Below, one piece after another: positions 6,747 through 14,185 of a DNA stretch of 20,683 nt (position 1 is the stretch's first letter; the number at the start of each line of letters is the position of its first letter). Source of the stretch: a virus; IMG/VR virus record IMGVR_UViG_3300043420_000229, positions 1 to 20,683 of that record, one strand, 5' to 3'. The notes beneath the pieces were generated by a model that worked only from the letters and a program-made list of their open reading frames with translations, ran no database searches and was not told the DNA's origin. The translations under genes and the position numbers were made by a program.

Positions 6747-7679
6747 TCAGGTGAACGCCAGGGTGAAGTCGTCGTTGCCGGAGGAAGACGGCAGGCAGCG
6801 GAACGGCAGGGTGATGTGCGTCACGCTGTCCGCTTCCACATAGCTGGGAGAGTCGAATGCGGTCTGATCGGCCGTGAAGGTGATGATGTTGCCAGCGGTG
6901 GAACCGTGGACCCAGGTGATGGTCGCCTCGGTCTGGGCAGTGACGGCAGCGATGAAGTCCTTCGTGGCGAATGCGGGCAGCTCGATGGTGATGCTGCCGG
7001 TGGTAACTCGATTGGTCAGCCTGACTTGCTTGGTGCAGCCGGCCTTCTGCTCGAACACCATCTCGGTGCCGAGGCTCAGGCTGAACTCCGTCATGCAAGC
7101 GCTGAAGCCGTGCACGGTCACCGTGGCGGTGTTGTCAGCGTTGACTGCCAGCGGCGTGGCCTGGTTGCTGTAGGTCGGGCTTGGCAGCGACAGCGCGGTG
7201 GGGGCGCCAAAGATGCCCATGTGGCTGAACGCAATCGTGGGGATTGCGCCGACCGACATGCTGATGTCGAACGAGCCGCGGATGCCGGTGATGGCTTGCT
7301 CGCTGCCGTTGTCGATGAAGAACTGCATCGTGTAGCTGTCGAAGCTACTAGATACAGGTGCATAGGTGACGCTGGTGCCGTCCACCACCGTCTCAATCAG
7401 GCCGGAGGCAGTCAGCAGCGGGCCGTAGCGCGGGGCTGTGCCAGCGGTGCCAGAACCAGCGAGCTCAACAGTGGCGCTGATCGGGACGGAGCGCTGCCCG
7501 ATGACGCTCTCACGGCCACCGAAGTAGTTCTGGATCGTCTCGCGCTCGATCAGCTCCATCTCCAGGGGCGTGACGTCGAGCTCGGTGAACAGCAGCGCAT
7601 CAGTCGCCGCTGGTGTGGGATTGGTGCCGTAGGTTGACTCGGCCTTCACCAAGGCCAGACGGTTTCTCCACAGGGCCAT
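6747..7679 (-). CDS. major tail tube protein (310 aa)
   Basis: This 310-residue protein forms the tail tube and sits in the lambda V position, directly before the chaperones. It starts MALWRNRLALVKAESTYGTN, followed by DALLFTELDVTPLEMELIER and then SATVELAGSGTAGTAPRYGP with LLTASGLIETVVDGTSVTYA. This run is highly characteristic of the Phage_tube_2-type tail tube family, as are GIRGSFDISMSVGAIP and the central PTYSNQATPLAVN. The protein is beta-rich with no transmembrane segment. A GGAG ribosome-binding site lies 7 nt before the ATG at 7679, overlapping the upstream stop region (3-nt gap). It should be among the most abundant virion proteins. Length fits the family. Confidence 0.92.
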   Translation of the reverse strand: MALWRNRLALVKAESTYGTNPTPAATDALLFTELDVTPLEMELIERETIQNYFGGRESVIGQRSVPISATVELAGSGTAGTAPRYGPLLTASGLIETVVDGTSVTYAPVSSSFDSYTMQFFIDNGSEQAITGIRGSFDISMSVGAIPTIAFSHMGIFGAPTALSLPSPTYSNQATPLAVNADNTATVTVHGFSACMTEFSLSLGTEMVFEQKAGCTKQVRLTNRVTTGSITIELPAFATKDFIAAVTAQTEATITWVHGSTAGNIITFTADQTAFDSPSYVEADSVTHITLPFRCLPSSSGNDDFTLAFT

Positions 7680-7682
7680 TGG

Positions 7683-7883
7683 TTACTCCGGGTCGGGAAC
7701 AGGGGAAGGCTCCGGCTCATTCTGACAGGCATGAGGAGCAGGGCATACCACGGGCTCAGGCTCCGGCAATGCTTCACCCGGCTGCGCTGTGCGCCTGAGA
7801 CAGACCCACTTGTTGTCCACAAGCTCATAAGATCCGCCCTCTGTTGGCCGTGGCGGAATCGTTGGGGTTGACTTCTTGGCCAT
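7683..7883 (-). CDS. small Pro-rich protein of unknown function (66 aa)
   Basis: This 66-residue frame lies between the tail terminator-like gene (25-nt gap) and the tube gene (3-nt gap). It begins with ATG at 7883 and reads MAKKSTPTIPPRPTEGGSYE, then LVDNKWVCLRRTAQ, then an acidic, Pro/Glu-rich tail with two cysteines. The tube gene's ribosome-binding site lies in its last codons, which suggests translational coupling. I do not recognise a family. The central GSYELVDNKWVC could be one short beta hairpin; the rest looks disordered. Conserved spacing inside the tail operon makes it a likely real gene. It might be a small tail accessory or scaffold peptide, but that is a guess. Confidence 0.6.
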   Translation of the reverse strand: MAKKSTPTIPPRPTEGGSYELVDNKWVCLRRTAQPGEALPEPEPVVCPAPHACQNEPEPSPVPDPE

Positions 7884-7908
7884 GGGCAGGATGCGATGCC
7901 CAACGGTA

Positions 7909-8331
7909 TCAAGCCTGCGTCAGATCGCCCTCCCGCGTCCTGTATTGCACCTCGTAGGTGTGGACCCACCACATGCTGCTGAGGTCTGCAGGATCCAGCT
8001 GGGGATTGTCGTTTGTCGGCACGATGTCAGTGGCCAGGCCGCCGATGGTGGTGTCGGCCATGATCAACGCATGGGCTGAGACGATGATCGGATCCACCAG
8101 CACGTCAGGGATGTCCCCCCGGCAGTGAACGATCACCTCCACGTCCATGGTGTGGTGCAGCTTGCAGGTGCTGTGCCTCTGTGCGCGACCGGGGCCAGGC
8201 TGCACGATCAGCACGGGAGCTTCAGCACGGGCGATGGCTGCCGCCCTGCTGCGGTAGACCGCCGTGACTCCGGTGGTGGAGCCCAGGGTGGTGGTTAGCG
8301 CTGCGAGGATCTGCTCACGAATGCTGGTCAT
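7909..8331 (-). CDS. tail terminator / minor tail protein, gpU-like (140 aa)
   Basis: This 140-residue protein sits just before the tube gene, where the tail terminator (lambda U, or DUF3168-type) is found. It starts MTSIREQILAALTTTLGSTT, with an N-terminal helix, then APVLIVQPGPG, then HHTMDVEVIVHCRGDIPDVL with a strand and helix, and ends MWWVHTYEVQYRTREGDLTQ. The helix, beta-sheet, helix, strand order and the terminal V.YEVQYRT strand match tail terminator proteins, which form the hexameric ring that caps the tube and joins it to the head. The ATG at 8331 overlaps the upstream stop as ATGA. The call rests on fold pattern and position. A head-closure role is the alternative. Confidence 0.7.
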   Translation of the reverse strand: MTSIREQILAALTTTLGSTTGVTAVYRSRAAAIARAEAPVLIVQPGPGRAQRHSTCKLHHTMDVEVIVHCRGDIPDVLVDPIIVSAHALIMADTTIGGLATDIVPTNDNPQLDPADLSSMWWVHTYEVQYRTREGDLTQA

Positions 8332-9116
8332 GGTATCGCCGCTCCGATGGCGTTGACAAGAGCGGTGACCCTGGCATCGAGCAAGGCGAGGTCGAGCGAT
8401 TCGCCGATGGAGTAGAAGGCGAGGCGGGCGTCGGAATAAAAAGACGCTGGATTGGTTGCAAAAACAAAAACGTTTCCGTTAAACGGTATTTGTGATGGTC
8501 TGCTTTCGGTGTAATTTGTAGAGTTTGCGCGAATAGCATACGACGCTGAGCTTGATCTTGAATGCCCTGCAAAGCCAGTGACTGGTGTGCTTACTGGGCT
8601 ATCGTCAAAAGAGTTGCGATTTCTGCTGCCAAATGTCCCAAAAGAGCTACGAACTACGTGAGTGGTTCCTCCATCGGTAACACCGGCACCCATGTAAACC
8701 CTTGATGTGCCCGTTGAAGGTGCTGTTGAAATAAAACAACATTGATGCACGCTATTTTGCGGATCAGCATTGTTGTTCCTGTTGCTATCTAAATACTTCG
8801 TATTTCCATTGCCCTTCAAACCCGTCTCCCTGTCGTAATCCCCCGCCACGAAGTTGTTATTGGTAGGCGCTGTGCCCACCAGCGGCACCAGCGCACCGGC
8901 CAGCGTCCGAGCACCAGCCATGATGCACGATGCCTTGATGGCAGCCCAAATGCCATCGGCCTTGCAGCCGACCACAAATGCGTTGATGGCATCCTTCACG
9001 CCAATCTCCAGCGCCTGCCCGTCAGCTGCCTCAACGGCGGTGATGTAAGACTGCGCGTCAGGGTCGTATCCTGCCGCCGCCGCGAACTGATACGGGTCGA
9101 TGTAGATGATGCTCAT
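8328..9116 (-). CDS. fibre-like / LamG-like virion protein with AT-rich core (262 aa)
   Basis: This 262-residue protein has an N-terminal helical part (residues 1-80: DPYQFAAAAGYDPDAQSYIT, then KDAINAFVVGCKADGIWAAI and CIMAGARTLAGALVPLVGTA). A region rich in Asn, Ser, Gly and Thr follows (82-235: TNNNFVAGDYDRETGLKGNG, TKYLDSNRNNNADPQNS, and strands such as GNVFVFATNPASFYSDARL). The end is a short helical tail. I have seen the GIW.AIKA..I..GARTL.GALVPL..TAPTN..F...DY.R.TGL.G pattern in structural proteins of cyanophages and cyanobacterial prophages, where it precedes a lectin-like beta-sandwich. The DNA for about residues 95-230 (8430-8835) falls to roughly 35-52% GC against about 65% in flanks. 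Junctions on both sides are ATGA overlaps. Receptor or glycan binding is inferred. Confidence 0.72.
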   Translation of the reverse strand: MSIIYIDPYQFAAAAGYDPDAQSYITAVEAADGQALEIGVKDAINAFVVGCKADGIWAAIKASCIMAGARTLAGALVPLVGTAPTNNNFVAGDYDRETGLKGNGNTKYLDSNRNNNADPQNSVHQCCFISTAPSTGTSRVYMGAGVTDGGTTHVVRSSFGTFGSRNRNSFDDSPVSTPVTGFAGHSRSSSASYAIRANSTNYTESRPSQIPFNGNVFVFATNPASFYSDARLAFYSIGESLDLALLDARVTALVNAIGAAIP

Positions 9117-9628
9117 GCCGGTACCAACGTGTAGGCGAGATCAAGGTGATGCGTTGCCATTAGCTCAGTCAGCTCATCCACATGCTCGTCAGTAAGCGCC
9201 ACCTGACTCAATAGCAGCCAGATCGCGCCTTGCATCGCCTGCGGGTTGACGCGGTAGTTCATGGCGTCCTGGATGGCTGAGACAAACACTGCCAGAGCGC
9301 GAGCAAGCTCAGCCGTAGCGGGCATCTGTAGCACCGCGCTGTATGTCGCACTGCCGAGCAGCGCAGAGTAGAACCCCACGTAATCCGGCTCCGGTGGTGC
9401 AGGCGCTGGCAGCTCGATCAGCTCCCAGCCGTGGCGCCATTCCAGCGCATCGAGGTCGACAGTCAACCGCTGCCGTACCGTGAAGCCCTCAACGTCATCG
9501 GGCCGATCTTCCTTGACGATCCGCAACACCAGATAACGCGGGTCGAGATTCACCACGGGTTGATCATCAGCCCTCGGATAACTAAGGGTCTTATGATCGA
9601 TCGTGTCCCAAAGTGCGAGAGTATTCAT
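9113..9628 (-). CDS. fibre-associated protein of unknown function (171 aa)
   Basis: This 171-residue protein lies between the two fibre-like genes, 4 nt after the upstream stop and overlapping the next start as ATGA. It starts MNTLALWDTIDHKTLSYPRA and has LDPRYLVLRIVKEDRP and RHGWELIELPAPAPPEPDYV, followed directly by GFYSALLGSATYSAVLQMPA. The C-terminal half (110-171) is all helical, with AMQGAIWLLLSQVALTDEHV. The Pro-rich link before GFY.ALL.S..Y is a pattern I associate with small proteins next to fibre genes in cyanobacterial prophages, possibly fibre assembly chaperones or linkers. I cannot name a family with certainty. It is soluble, without signal peptide or membrane segment. Its place inside a three-gene fibre block is the main clue. 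Confidence 0.62.
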   Translation of the reverse strand: MNTLALWDTIDHKTLSYPRADDQPVVNLDPRYLVLRIVKEDRPDDVEGFTVRQRLTVDLDALEWRHGWELIELPAPAPPEPDYVGFYSALLGSATYSAVLQMPATAELARALAVFVSAIQDAMNYRVNPQAMQGAIWLLLSQVALTDEHVDELTELMATHHLDLAYTLVPA

Positions 9629-9632
9629 GACT

Positions 9633-10739
9633 TCAGCTCCGGGTGACGTAGAGGGTGACCTTCAGGCCAGCGCCTGCGGTGGTGGAGCCCACCTGGTCAA
9701 TGTCGATCGTGATTTCTGCGTCGTCCGCCAAGGCTGAATCGCTGATCACCGGAGGGATCGCTGCCGTCTCGCTGGTCTTCTCTCCGTCATCAATGCTGAG
9801 CTTGGTGCTCAACACTGACGTTCCGGCTTCGTTGATGTCAACGATCAGATCGCTGCCCACTGGCGCCGTGCCGACTGTTGCCTTCACTGCAGTCAGCGTG
9901 CCAGCAGTTGGCATCCTGAACGTCACCTTCGCGGTGCCCGTTGTGAGGTCTGTCGTTTCGTCGCTGCAGGCGATGATGTAGATGTCTTGAATGGCAAACC
10001 GGGCATCATCGCCAGCGGCCACCGTGCCAGCTGTCGTGCCAACGTCCAGCGCCGCAGCGTTGCCAAGTGTTGGCACCCCACTCAAGTCGCCGTACGCACC
10101 GGTGAAGCCCACCCGGGACATCCCTGCGCCAATGCCCACCACGATCGTGCCGGTCTCAGCTTGAACCCTGGCAACGCTGCCGACACGCTGCACCGTGCCA
10201 GACGCGGGGATCGTGTTGACCAGCGCACCGCCCGCGCCCACGTAGAGCTCATCGCCCAGGGTGTAACTGCCGGTGTTGGTCGGTCTCAGCTCGCCCAGAA
10301 TGATCGCGTCGCCTTCGGCGTTGTTCGCCAGCGTGGTGGTGAGCAGGCCGATGGCCGGCATCTTTGCCGGGTCGGTCGGGTCACAGGCCGCCACCTCGAT
10401 TCGATCGGTGTCGCCTACGGAGCCGGTCGCATAGACGGCTGTGTTGGCCGCCAGGCTGCCGCCGCTGCCGTTCTTGACGTGAACGTAGAAGTTCCCAGCG
10501 ATGCTGCCGTGAATGTGTGGCGCCGTCAGCAGGCCGGTGAGGGTCAGGTCGTCGAACGTCGGGCTGTCGCCTGTGTTCAATCCCAGTGCTGTGCGGGCTG
10601 CGTCGGCATCAGCCAACGCCAGATCAGCGATGGCCTGCGTTGTCGCGTCCTTCGTGGTGCCGGCCTGGTCCATCGGCACCCGCTCGTTACCGGTGAGCGG
10701 TGTCGTTGCGTCAGGCAGCCCGGTGATGGTGGTCGTCAT
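9633..10739 (-). CDS. tail or head fibre-like protein with C-terminal jelly-roll-type domain (368 aa)
   Basis: This 368-residue protein has a modular fibre layout. Residues 1-75 (TTITGLPDATTPLTGNERVP, then DADAARTALGLNTGDSPTFD) are a typical fibre N-terminal segment. Residues 76-205 are beta-rich, with DELYVGAGGALVNTIPASGT, which recalls capsid-associated fibre proteins. Residues 210-250 contain the linker GAYGDLSGVPTLGNAAALDV and GTTAGTVAAGDDARF, a repeat unit common in phage fibres. Residues 253-368 form a C-terminal domain (KVTFRMPTAGTLTAVKATVG, DLIVDINEAGTSVLSTKLSI, DDAEITIDIDQVGS, LKVTLYVTR) of a kind found at fibre tips. Its ATG at 10739 overlaps the connector stop as ATGA. The position, upstream of the tail tube, is unusual for a tail fibre, so it could also be a head or neck fibre. 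Confidence 0.75.
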   Translation of the reverse strand: MTTTITGLPDATTPLTGNERVPMDQAGTTKDATTQAIADLALADADAARTALGLNTGDSPTFDDLTLTGLLTAPHIHGSIAGNFYVHVKNGSGGSLAANTAVYATGSVGDTDRIEVAACDPTDPAKMPAIGLLTTTLANNAEGDAIILGELRPTNTGSYTLGDELYVGAGGALVNTIPASGTVQRVGSVARVQAETGTIVVGIGAGMSRVGFTGAYGDLSGVPTLGNAAALDVGTTAGTVAAGDDARFAIQDIYIIACSDETTDLTTGTAKVTFRMPTAGTLTAVKATVGTAPVGSDLIVDINEAGTSVLSTKLSIDDGEKTSETAAIPPVISDSALADDAEITIDIDQVGSTTAGAGLKVTLYVTRS

Positions 10740-11086
10740 AGTGTCCTCAGCGGTACGCCTGACAGAGTTGTGATGCTCAGGCCCGCCAGCGTTGTGATCA
10801 GCGTGACCGCTGTGATCAGCGTGAGCGCCAGCTGGCAGAATTTGCCGTCGTCAAGTAGCAGCACCTCGCGCACCTGGTAGCTCGAGCCGTCCACCGTGAT
10901 GCTATCGCCGTAGAGCAGGTCGCCAAAGTCGGACGCCTTTGCGGTGAGCATGTACTCCGTGGAGATCACCATCCCGCCGGAGGCCGTCTCGCCCGGCATG
11001 TCGAGAATGCCCAATGCAGTAATGGCGCCAGCCGTGCAGCTGACGCCAAAGTCATCCAGGAAGATCGAAAGGTCTTCCGTGAACAT
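10736..11086 (-). CDS. head-tail connector, gpFII-like (116 aa)
   Basis: This 116-residue protein has an N-terminal domain of about 88 residues: MFTEDLSIFLDDFGVSCTAG, then GGMVISTEYMLTAKASDFGD and LLYGDSITVDGSSYQVREVL. This is the gpFII or Phage_H_T_join pattern (DFG......G, GD.I.V.G..Y.V). In lambda, gpFII joins the head to the tail. Residues 88-116 are a hydrophobic Thr/Leu/Ile tail not expected in the family. At DNA level a 14-bp repeat, TGTGATCAGCGTGA on the plus strand, occurs at 10793 and 10811, 18 bp apart, and encodes TLITAV and TLITTL. The start lies 2 nt after the upstream stop, and the stop overlaps the fibre gene as ATGA. Confidence 0.7.
   Translation of the reverse strand: MFTEDLSIFLDDFGVSCTAGAITALGILDMPGETASGGMVISTEYMLTAKASDFGDLLYGDSITVDGSSYQVREVLLLDDGKFCQLALTLITAVTLITTLAGLSITTLSGVPLRTL
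10793..10824 (+). repeat. 14-bp direct repeat inside the connector gene tail
   Basis: TGTGATCAGCGTGA occurs at 10793-10806 and 10811-10824, 18 bp apart. The repeat lies in the coding sequence of the gpFII-like protein and keeps the frame, giving two copies of a TLIT-xx hexapeptide at its C-terminus. It looks like an in-frame slippage duplication. Confidence 0.75.
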
Positions 11087-11088
11087 GA

Positions 11089-11469
11089 TCAGCCGTACTT
11101 CTTGAGGCCGAAGCCGAAGCAGGTGACAGCGCTGGAGGGGCTGCCGGTCTTGGCGGTGCAGGACAGACGAACGTAACGCTTGAGGTCGTTGCTGTTGAGG
11201 GTGATCACCTCTTTGTAAGCAGCGTTGCCGATGTCGGTGAACGTGCCGCCGGTGACTGCGGTGTAGGTGCCGCCGCTGGCGTCTGACTCTTCAATGCGGA
11301 AGGTCAGGTCAGTGGCAGAGCCTGCAGCGGTGCCGCTGAGGATGATCTGAACGTCGCCCTCGTAGCCGGCCAGGTCGACGCCGGTCTGATCGCCAACGTC
11401 TGTGATGGTGGTGGTGGCCAGGAGGGTGAAGTGCTCGATCTTGTCGAGCGTGAGCTCATGAATCGCCAT
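11089..11469 (-). CDS. putative head decoration / structural protein (126 aa)
   Basis: This 126-residue protein starts at an ATG at 11469 inside the end of the previous gene (14-nt overlap) and reads MAIHELTLDKIEHFTLLATT. It is beta-rich, with VDLAGYEGDVQIILSGTAAG, then TFRIEESDASGGTYTAVTGG and ITLNSNDLKRYVRLSCTAKT, ending FGFGLKKYG. The pattern SD.SGG.Y..V.GG.F and the LN..DLKRYVRL strand are familiar from small structural proteins in the capsid region of marine phages. They are likely capsid-associated beta-sandwiches. The location shortly after the major capsid gene supports a decoration or connector-accessory role, similar in place to lambda gpD though not in sequence. Function is inferred. 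Confidence 0.68.
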   Translation of the reverse strand: MAIHELTLDKIEHFTLLATTTITDVGDQTGVDLAGYEGDVQIILSGTAAGSATDLTFRIEESDASGGTYTAVTGGTFTDIGNAAYKEVITLNSNDLKRYVRLSCTAKTGSPSSAVTCFGFGLKKYG

Positions 11470-11677
11470 TGTTCTTGATGCGACGGGGGCGTGGTTTGCG
11501 TTTGATCGGCTCGGGATCCTGGGTCAGCGGTTGCGCCTCTGAAACTGCTGCCGGGGCCGGCTTCGCCTTGCCGCTGCCGATCAGCAGCCGGGCGTCGCGG
11601 GGGTCCGCCTCCACCACATCGCCAACCCTTGCGGGCTGGCCGGCGATGGAGGTCTGGCGCAGGATCTCAAGCCTCAT
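11456..11677 (-). CDS. small head protein, gpFI-like position (73 aa)
   Basis: This 73-residue protein starts with ATG at 11677, 6 nt after the capsid stop, and ends 14 nt inside the next gene. It reads MRLEILRQTSIAGQPARVGD, then VVEADPRDARLLIGSGKAKP, followed by a Pro/Lys/Arg-rich tail ending RIKNNGDS. The first 43 residues match a common small fold in head gene clusters (flexible start, G.P...GDVVE, D.RLLI..GKA), often placed right after the major capsid gene. Its role may be packaging or connector support, as for lambda gpFI, but that is by position only. The basic tail (KRKPRPRR) could contact DNA or stay disordered. Confidence in being a real gene is good; in function, low. Confidence 0.7.
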   Translation of the reverse strand: MRLEILRQTSIAGQPARVGDVVEADPRDARLLIGSGKAKPAPAAVSEAQPLTQDPEPIKRKPRPRRIKNNGDS

Positions 11678-11683
11678 GGGTCA

Positions 11684-14185
11684 TCAGAGGGTGTTGTTGC
11701 CGCGGCAGAAGGCCTCGGGATGGCGCACAGCCACGTCAACGTCCTGCAGTGCAGTGACGCGCACGCCGCCGCTCTTGTCGTTGGCGTAGGGGTTCACTTG
11801 GATGTCCAGAGCGCCCCACATACCCATGATCATCTGGCTCCACACTCCGAAGAACACATCACCAGTGGCCACCTGGTTGGAGCGCACGGTGTTGTAGCCG
11901 TTGACGGTGCCGCCGGGCTCGAGCACGAACTGAGCGGTGTTGCTGGCCTTCTCGGTGGTCTTGAAGCCGCCGTAGATGGTGCTGTTTGTCAAGTAGCTCA
12001 TCGCGCCGATGTCGGCGTTGTCAGCGGCAACCTTCGACTCCATGCTCACCAGTTCGGCATAGGTCGGGTTGGCAGCGTTGAAGTCCTCGGTGTTGATGCC
12101 GGTGACCAGCTTGAGGCCTTCAGGCTGGCTGCTGGAGCCCAGGCCATAGAGGGCAGCCCGGTCAATCTCCAGGGCGATCACAGTGGCCAGCTCAGTGCGG
12201 ACCATCTGCTCGACGTCGATGGAGCTCTGCAGCATCAGGCGGCGGGAGAACTCGGTGAAAGCGCCGAGGGTCTTGGCCACCAGGCTCACCTGATCAACGG
12301 TGGGCTCGGATTCGGTGGGGTCGCCACCTTCAGCCACCCAGTAGGCAGTCGCGGCGCCGGTCTGGCGAGGGATAGCCACGGGGCCTTGCAGGCCGGTCAG
12401 CATGGTCACGCCGAGGGTGCTCAGGGCCAGGCGGTTGCGGAGCAGCTCGATGAAGCTGCCGGGGCGAGCATCGGTGAACACCAGATCGCCAGCGCTGGAG
12501 GCGTTGCTGACGGTCAGATCGCGGGTCAGAACGTCGTTGGGGGCCAGGATGCCGCGAGGGGTCACGCCCATGCGCTGAGCAGTGGCGTCGGACACTTCGC
12601 GCTCGAAAGCGGCGGCCTCGTAGGCAGCGCGATCGTTGGGCATCATCTGCGCGCGGATCGCCTTCACGAAGCTGAACGAGCGGGCTTCTTTCTCGCTCAG
12701 GCCGATGTCAGCAGAACCACCACCAGAAGCGATGGGCTGAGCAGAACGAGCAGGAGCCGCAGGGGTTGCAGGTTGAGCAGCGGGACGCTTGGCGATCTCG
12801 GCGAGCACCGAGCGCATGGCGTCAGCTTCAGAGGCACCGGATTCGATCAGGCCCTGGGCCAGATCGTCCGCCTTGTGCTCACGGCAGAGGGAAGTGATGG
12901 AGGCGACGCGGGTGCGCTCATCGGCCGCAGCCTGAGCCCGCACTGCCTCCATGTCGATGGTGGAGGGTTCCATGTGGTTGCTGTTGTTGTGGGTCAAGGG
13001 TGCGACCGTGGCCGCGGCAGCACCGGGGGGACCGGAGCTGCTGGTGGCCTTGCGGCCTTGTCCGACCGTGTGGTCGGCGGGGATTGACACGGCGGAGACT
13101 TCCATCGGAGTAAAGGCTGTCACCAGTGCCATGCCTTCCCGGCTGGTGGTGTCGAGCGGTGCATCGATCGAGTACATGAACGACACGTTCCTGATCGTTC
13201 CACTCTCCCAGTCCTGGCGGCGCTTGTATTCTTCGCTGCCCTCGATCTTGGTGTTGGGGCTCCAGCGGGTGCGCACACGGCCGCGGCGATCGTCGCCCAT
13301 CCATGCACGCTCAACGACGCCTAGGACGACTTCAGCGTTGTGGTTCCACAGCCATGGCGCCGCGCCACTGTTCAGGCGGCTCATGTTCATGGCCTCGGGG
13401 TCGTGGCTGAGCACCTCCATCCCGAAGTATCTCTCTACCGGCTGCTCTGAGCTGAATGTGAACTCCACCACCTCAGGATCTTCATCAGCGCGCGCAACCT
13501 CAGCCACCACCGCTGAGCGGTAGAGGGGCTGTGAATTGAGGTCGCGCAGATCCATCGTCGAGGAGTGGCCCTTTGCTGCCATGCTATCGGCTGCCGGTTC
13601 AAACAAAATCGGCTCGTAGTCGTTGTCGTCCAGCCACTGCCGCGCTTGGGTCACGGTGAAGCGCTCGACGTCAAAGCGAATCGACTGGATCACCACCGGC
13701 TCATCGCCGCGGATGCCGTAGATGAAGTCGACGCCAGCGCCACCGGCGTCGCTCTCGCGCCTGAACCGCTCGAACTGGTCAGGGTCGCGCAGTCTGGCGG
13801 CGTGCTCGTTCGGGTATGGCCTGGCCTCGATACTGCGCTCGCCTCGCGCTTTCTTGATGCTCTCGCCCTTGGCGGTGCTCCATGTCTGTCCAGCATCACC
13901 GCCCCAGGCTGCCCATGCAACACGACCGGGTGAGGGGTAGCCGTCCTCGTCTGGGCTGAAGCCTTCGCCCTGTTTGTCCACCTCATGCCTGGCGAACCAG
14001 GCCGCCATGGTGATCACCGTGTCGGGGCTGAGCTCATCGCCGGAGAGAATCTGGCTGGCCCTGCGGGCTGCCACGTCGGTTCCGCCAGCTTCGCCGTCTT
14101 CCTTCCACGCGCGGTAGCGCCGTGCCTCTGCCCTCATGCCTTCCGTGGGCATTAGGTTGATCTCGGTGCCGTTGACGTTGGCCAT
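11684..14185 (-). CDS. prohead protease fused to HK97-fold major capsid protein (833 aa)
   Basis: One 833-residue frame encodes what are usually two genes, protease and capsid. Residues 1-115 (AWKEDGEAGGTDVAARRASQ, WFARHEVDKQGEGFSPDEDG, then RVAWAAWGGDAGQ) and 119-200 (EARPYPNEHAARLRDP ... EPILFEPA) are accessory domains often found before phage proteases. Residues 205-395 form an HK97-type serine protease with the expected triad: H282 in LWNHN, S335 in RNVSFMYS and E362 in PMEVSAVSIPAD. A Thr/Pro/Ala linker leads to a helical delta or scaffold segment (405-465), then a Pro/Ala stretch (468-490). The HK97-fold capsid domain follows from about 495 to 833 (PGSFIELLRNRLALSTLGVT, SLVAKTLGAFTEFSRRLMLQ, SSQPEGLKLVTGI). 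No ribosome-binding site precedes M405. The ATG overlaps the portal stop as TGATG. Confidence 0.92.
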   Translation of the reverse strand: MANVNGTEINLMPTEGMRAEARRYRAWKEDGEAGGTDVAARRASQILSGDELSPDTVITMAAWFARHEVDKQGEGFSPDEDGYPSPGRVAWAAWGGDAGQTWSTAKGESIKKARGERSIEARPYPNEHAARLRDPDQFERFRRESDAGGAGVDFIYGIRGDEPVVIQSIRFDVERFTVTQARQWLDDNDYEPILFEPAADSMAAKGHSSTMDLRDLNSQPLYRSAVVAEVARADEDPEVVEFTFSSEQPVERYFGMEVLSHDPEAMNMSRLNSGAAPWLWNHNAEVVLGVVERAWMGDDRRGRVRTRWSPNTKIEGSEEYKRRQDWESGTIRNVSFMYSIDAPLDTTSREGMALVTAFTPMEVSAVSIPADHTVGQGRKATSSSGPPGAAAATVAPLTHNNSNHMEPSTIDMEAVRAQAAADERTRVASITSLCREHKADDLAQGLIESGASEADAMRSVLAEIAKRPAAQPATPAAPARSAQPIASGGGSADIGLSEKEARSFSFVKAIRAQMMPNDRAAYEAAAFEREVSDATAQRMGVTPRGILAPNDVLTRDLTVSNASSAGDLVFTDARPGSFIELLRNRLALSTLGVTMLTGLQGPVAIPRQTGAATAYWVAEGGDPTESEPTVDQVSLVAKTLGAFTEFSRRLMLQSSIDVEQMVRTELATVIALEIDRAALYGLGSSSQPEGLKLVTGINTEDFNAANPTYAELVSMESKVAADNADIGAMSYLTNSTIYGGFKTTEKASNTAQFVLEPGGTVNGYNTVRSNQVATGDVFFGVWSQMIMGMWGALDIQVNPYANDKSGGVRVTALQDVDVAVRHPEAFCRGNNTL

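Noticed and set aside
6729-7637. Plus-strand frame of 302 codons opposite the tube gene, and similar long frames at 9987-10880 and 14929-15834
   Set aside because: All are shadows of well-supported minus-strand genes, with no ribosome-binding site or protein motif.
12935-12975. Separate major capsid start at internal Met 405 of the fused protein
   Set aside because: No Shine-Dalgarno sequence is visible upstream, and the frame is continuous with the protease.
11720-13087. Plus-strand open frame of 455 codons opposite the capsid domain
   Set aside because: Antisense to the fused protease-capsid gene. It has no recognisable domain and its Gly/His/Ala bias mirrors the real codons.
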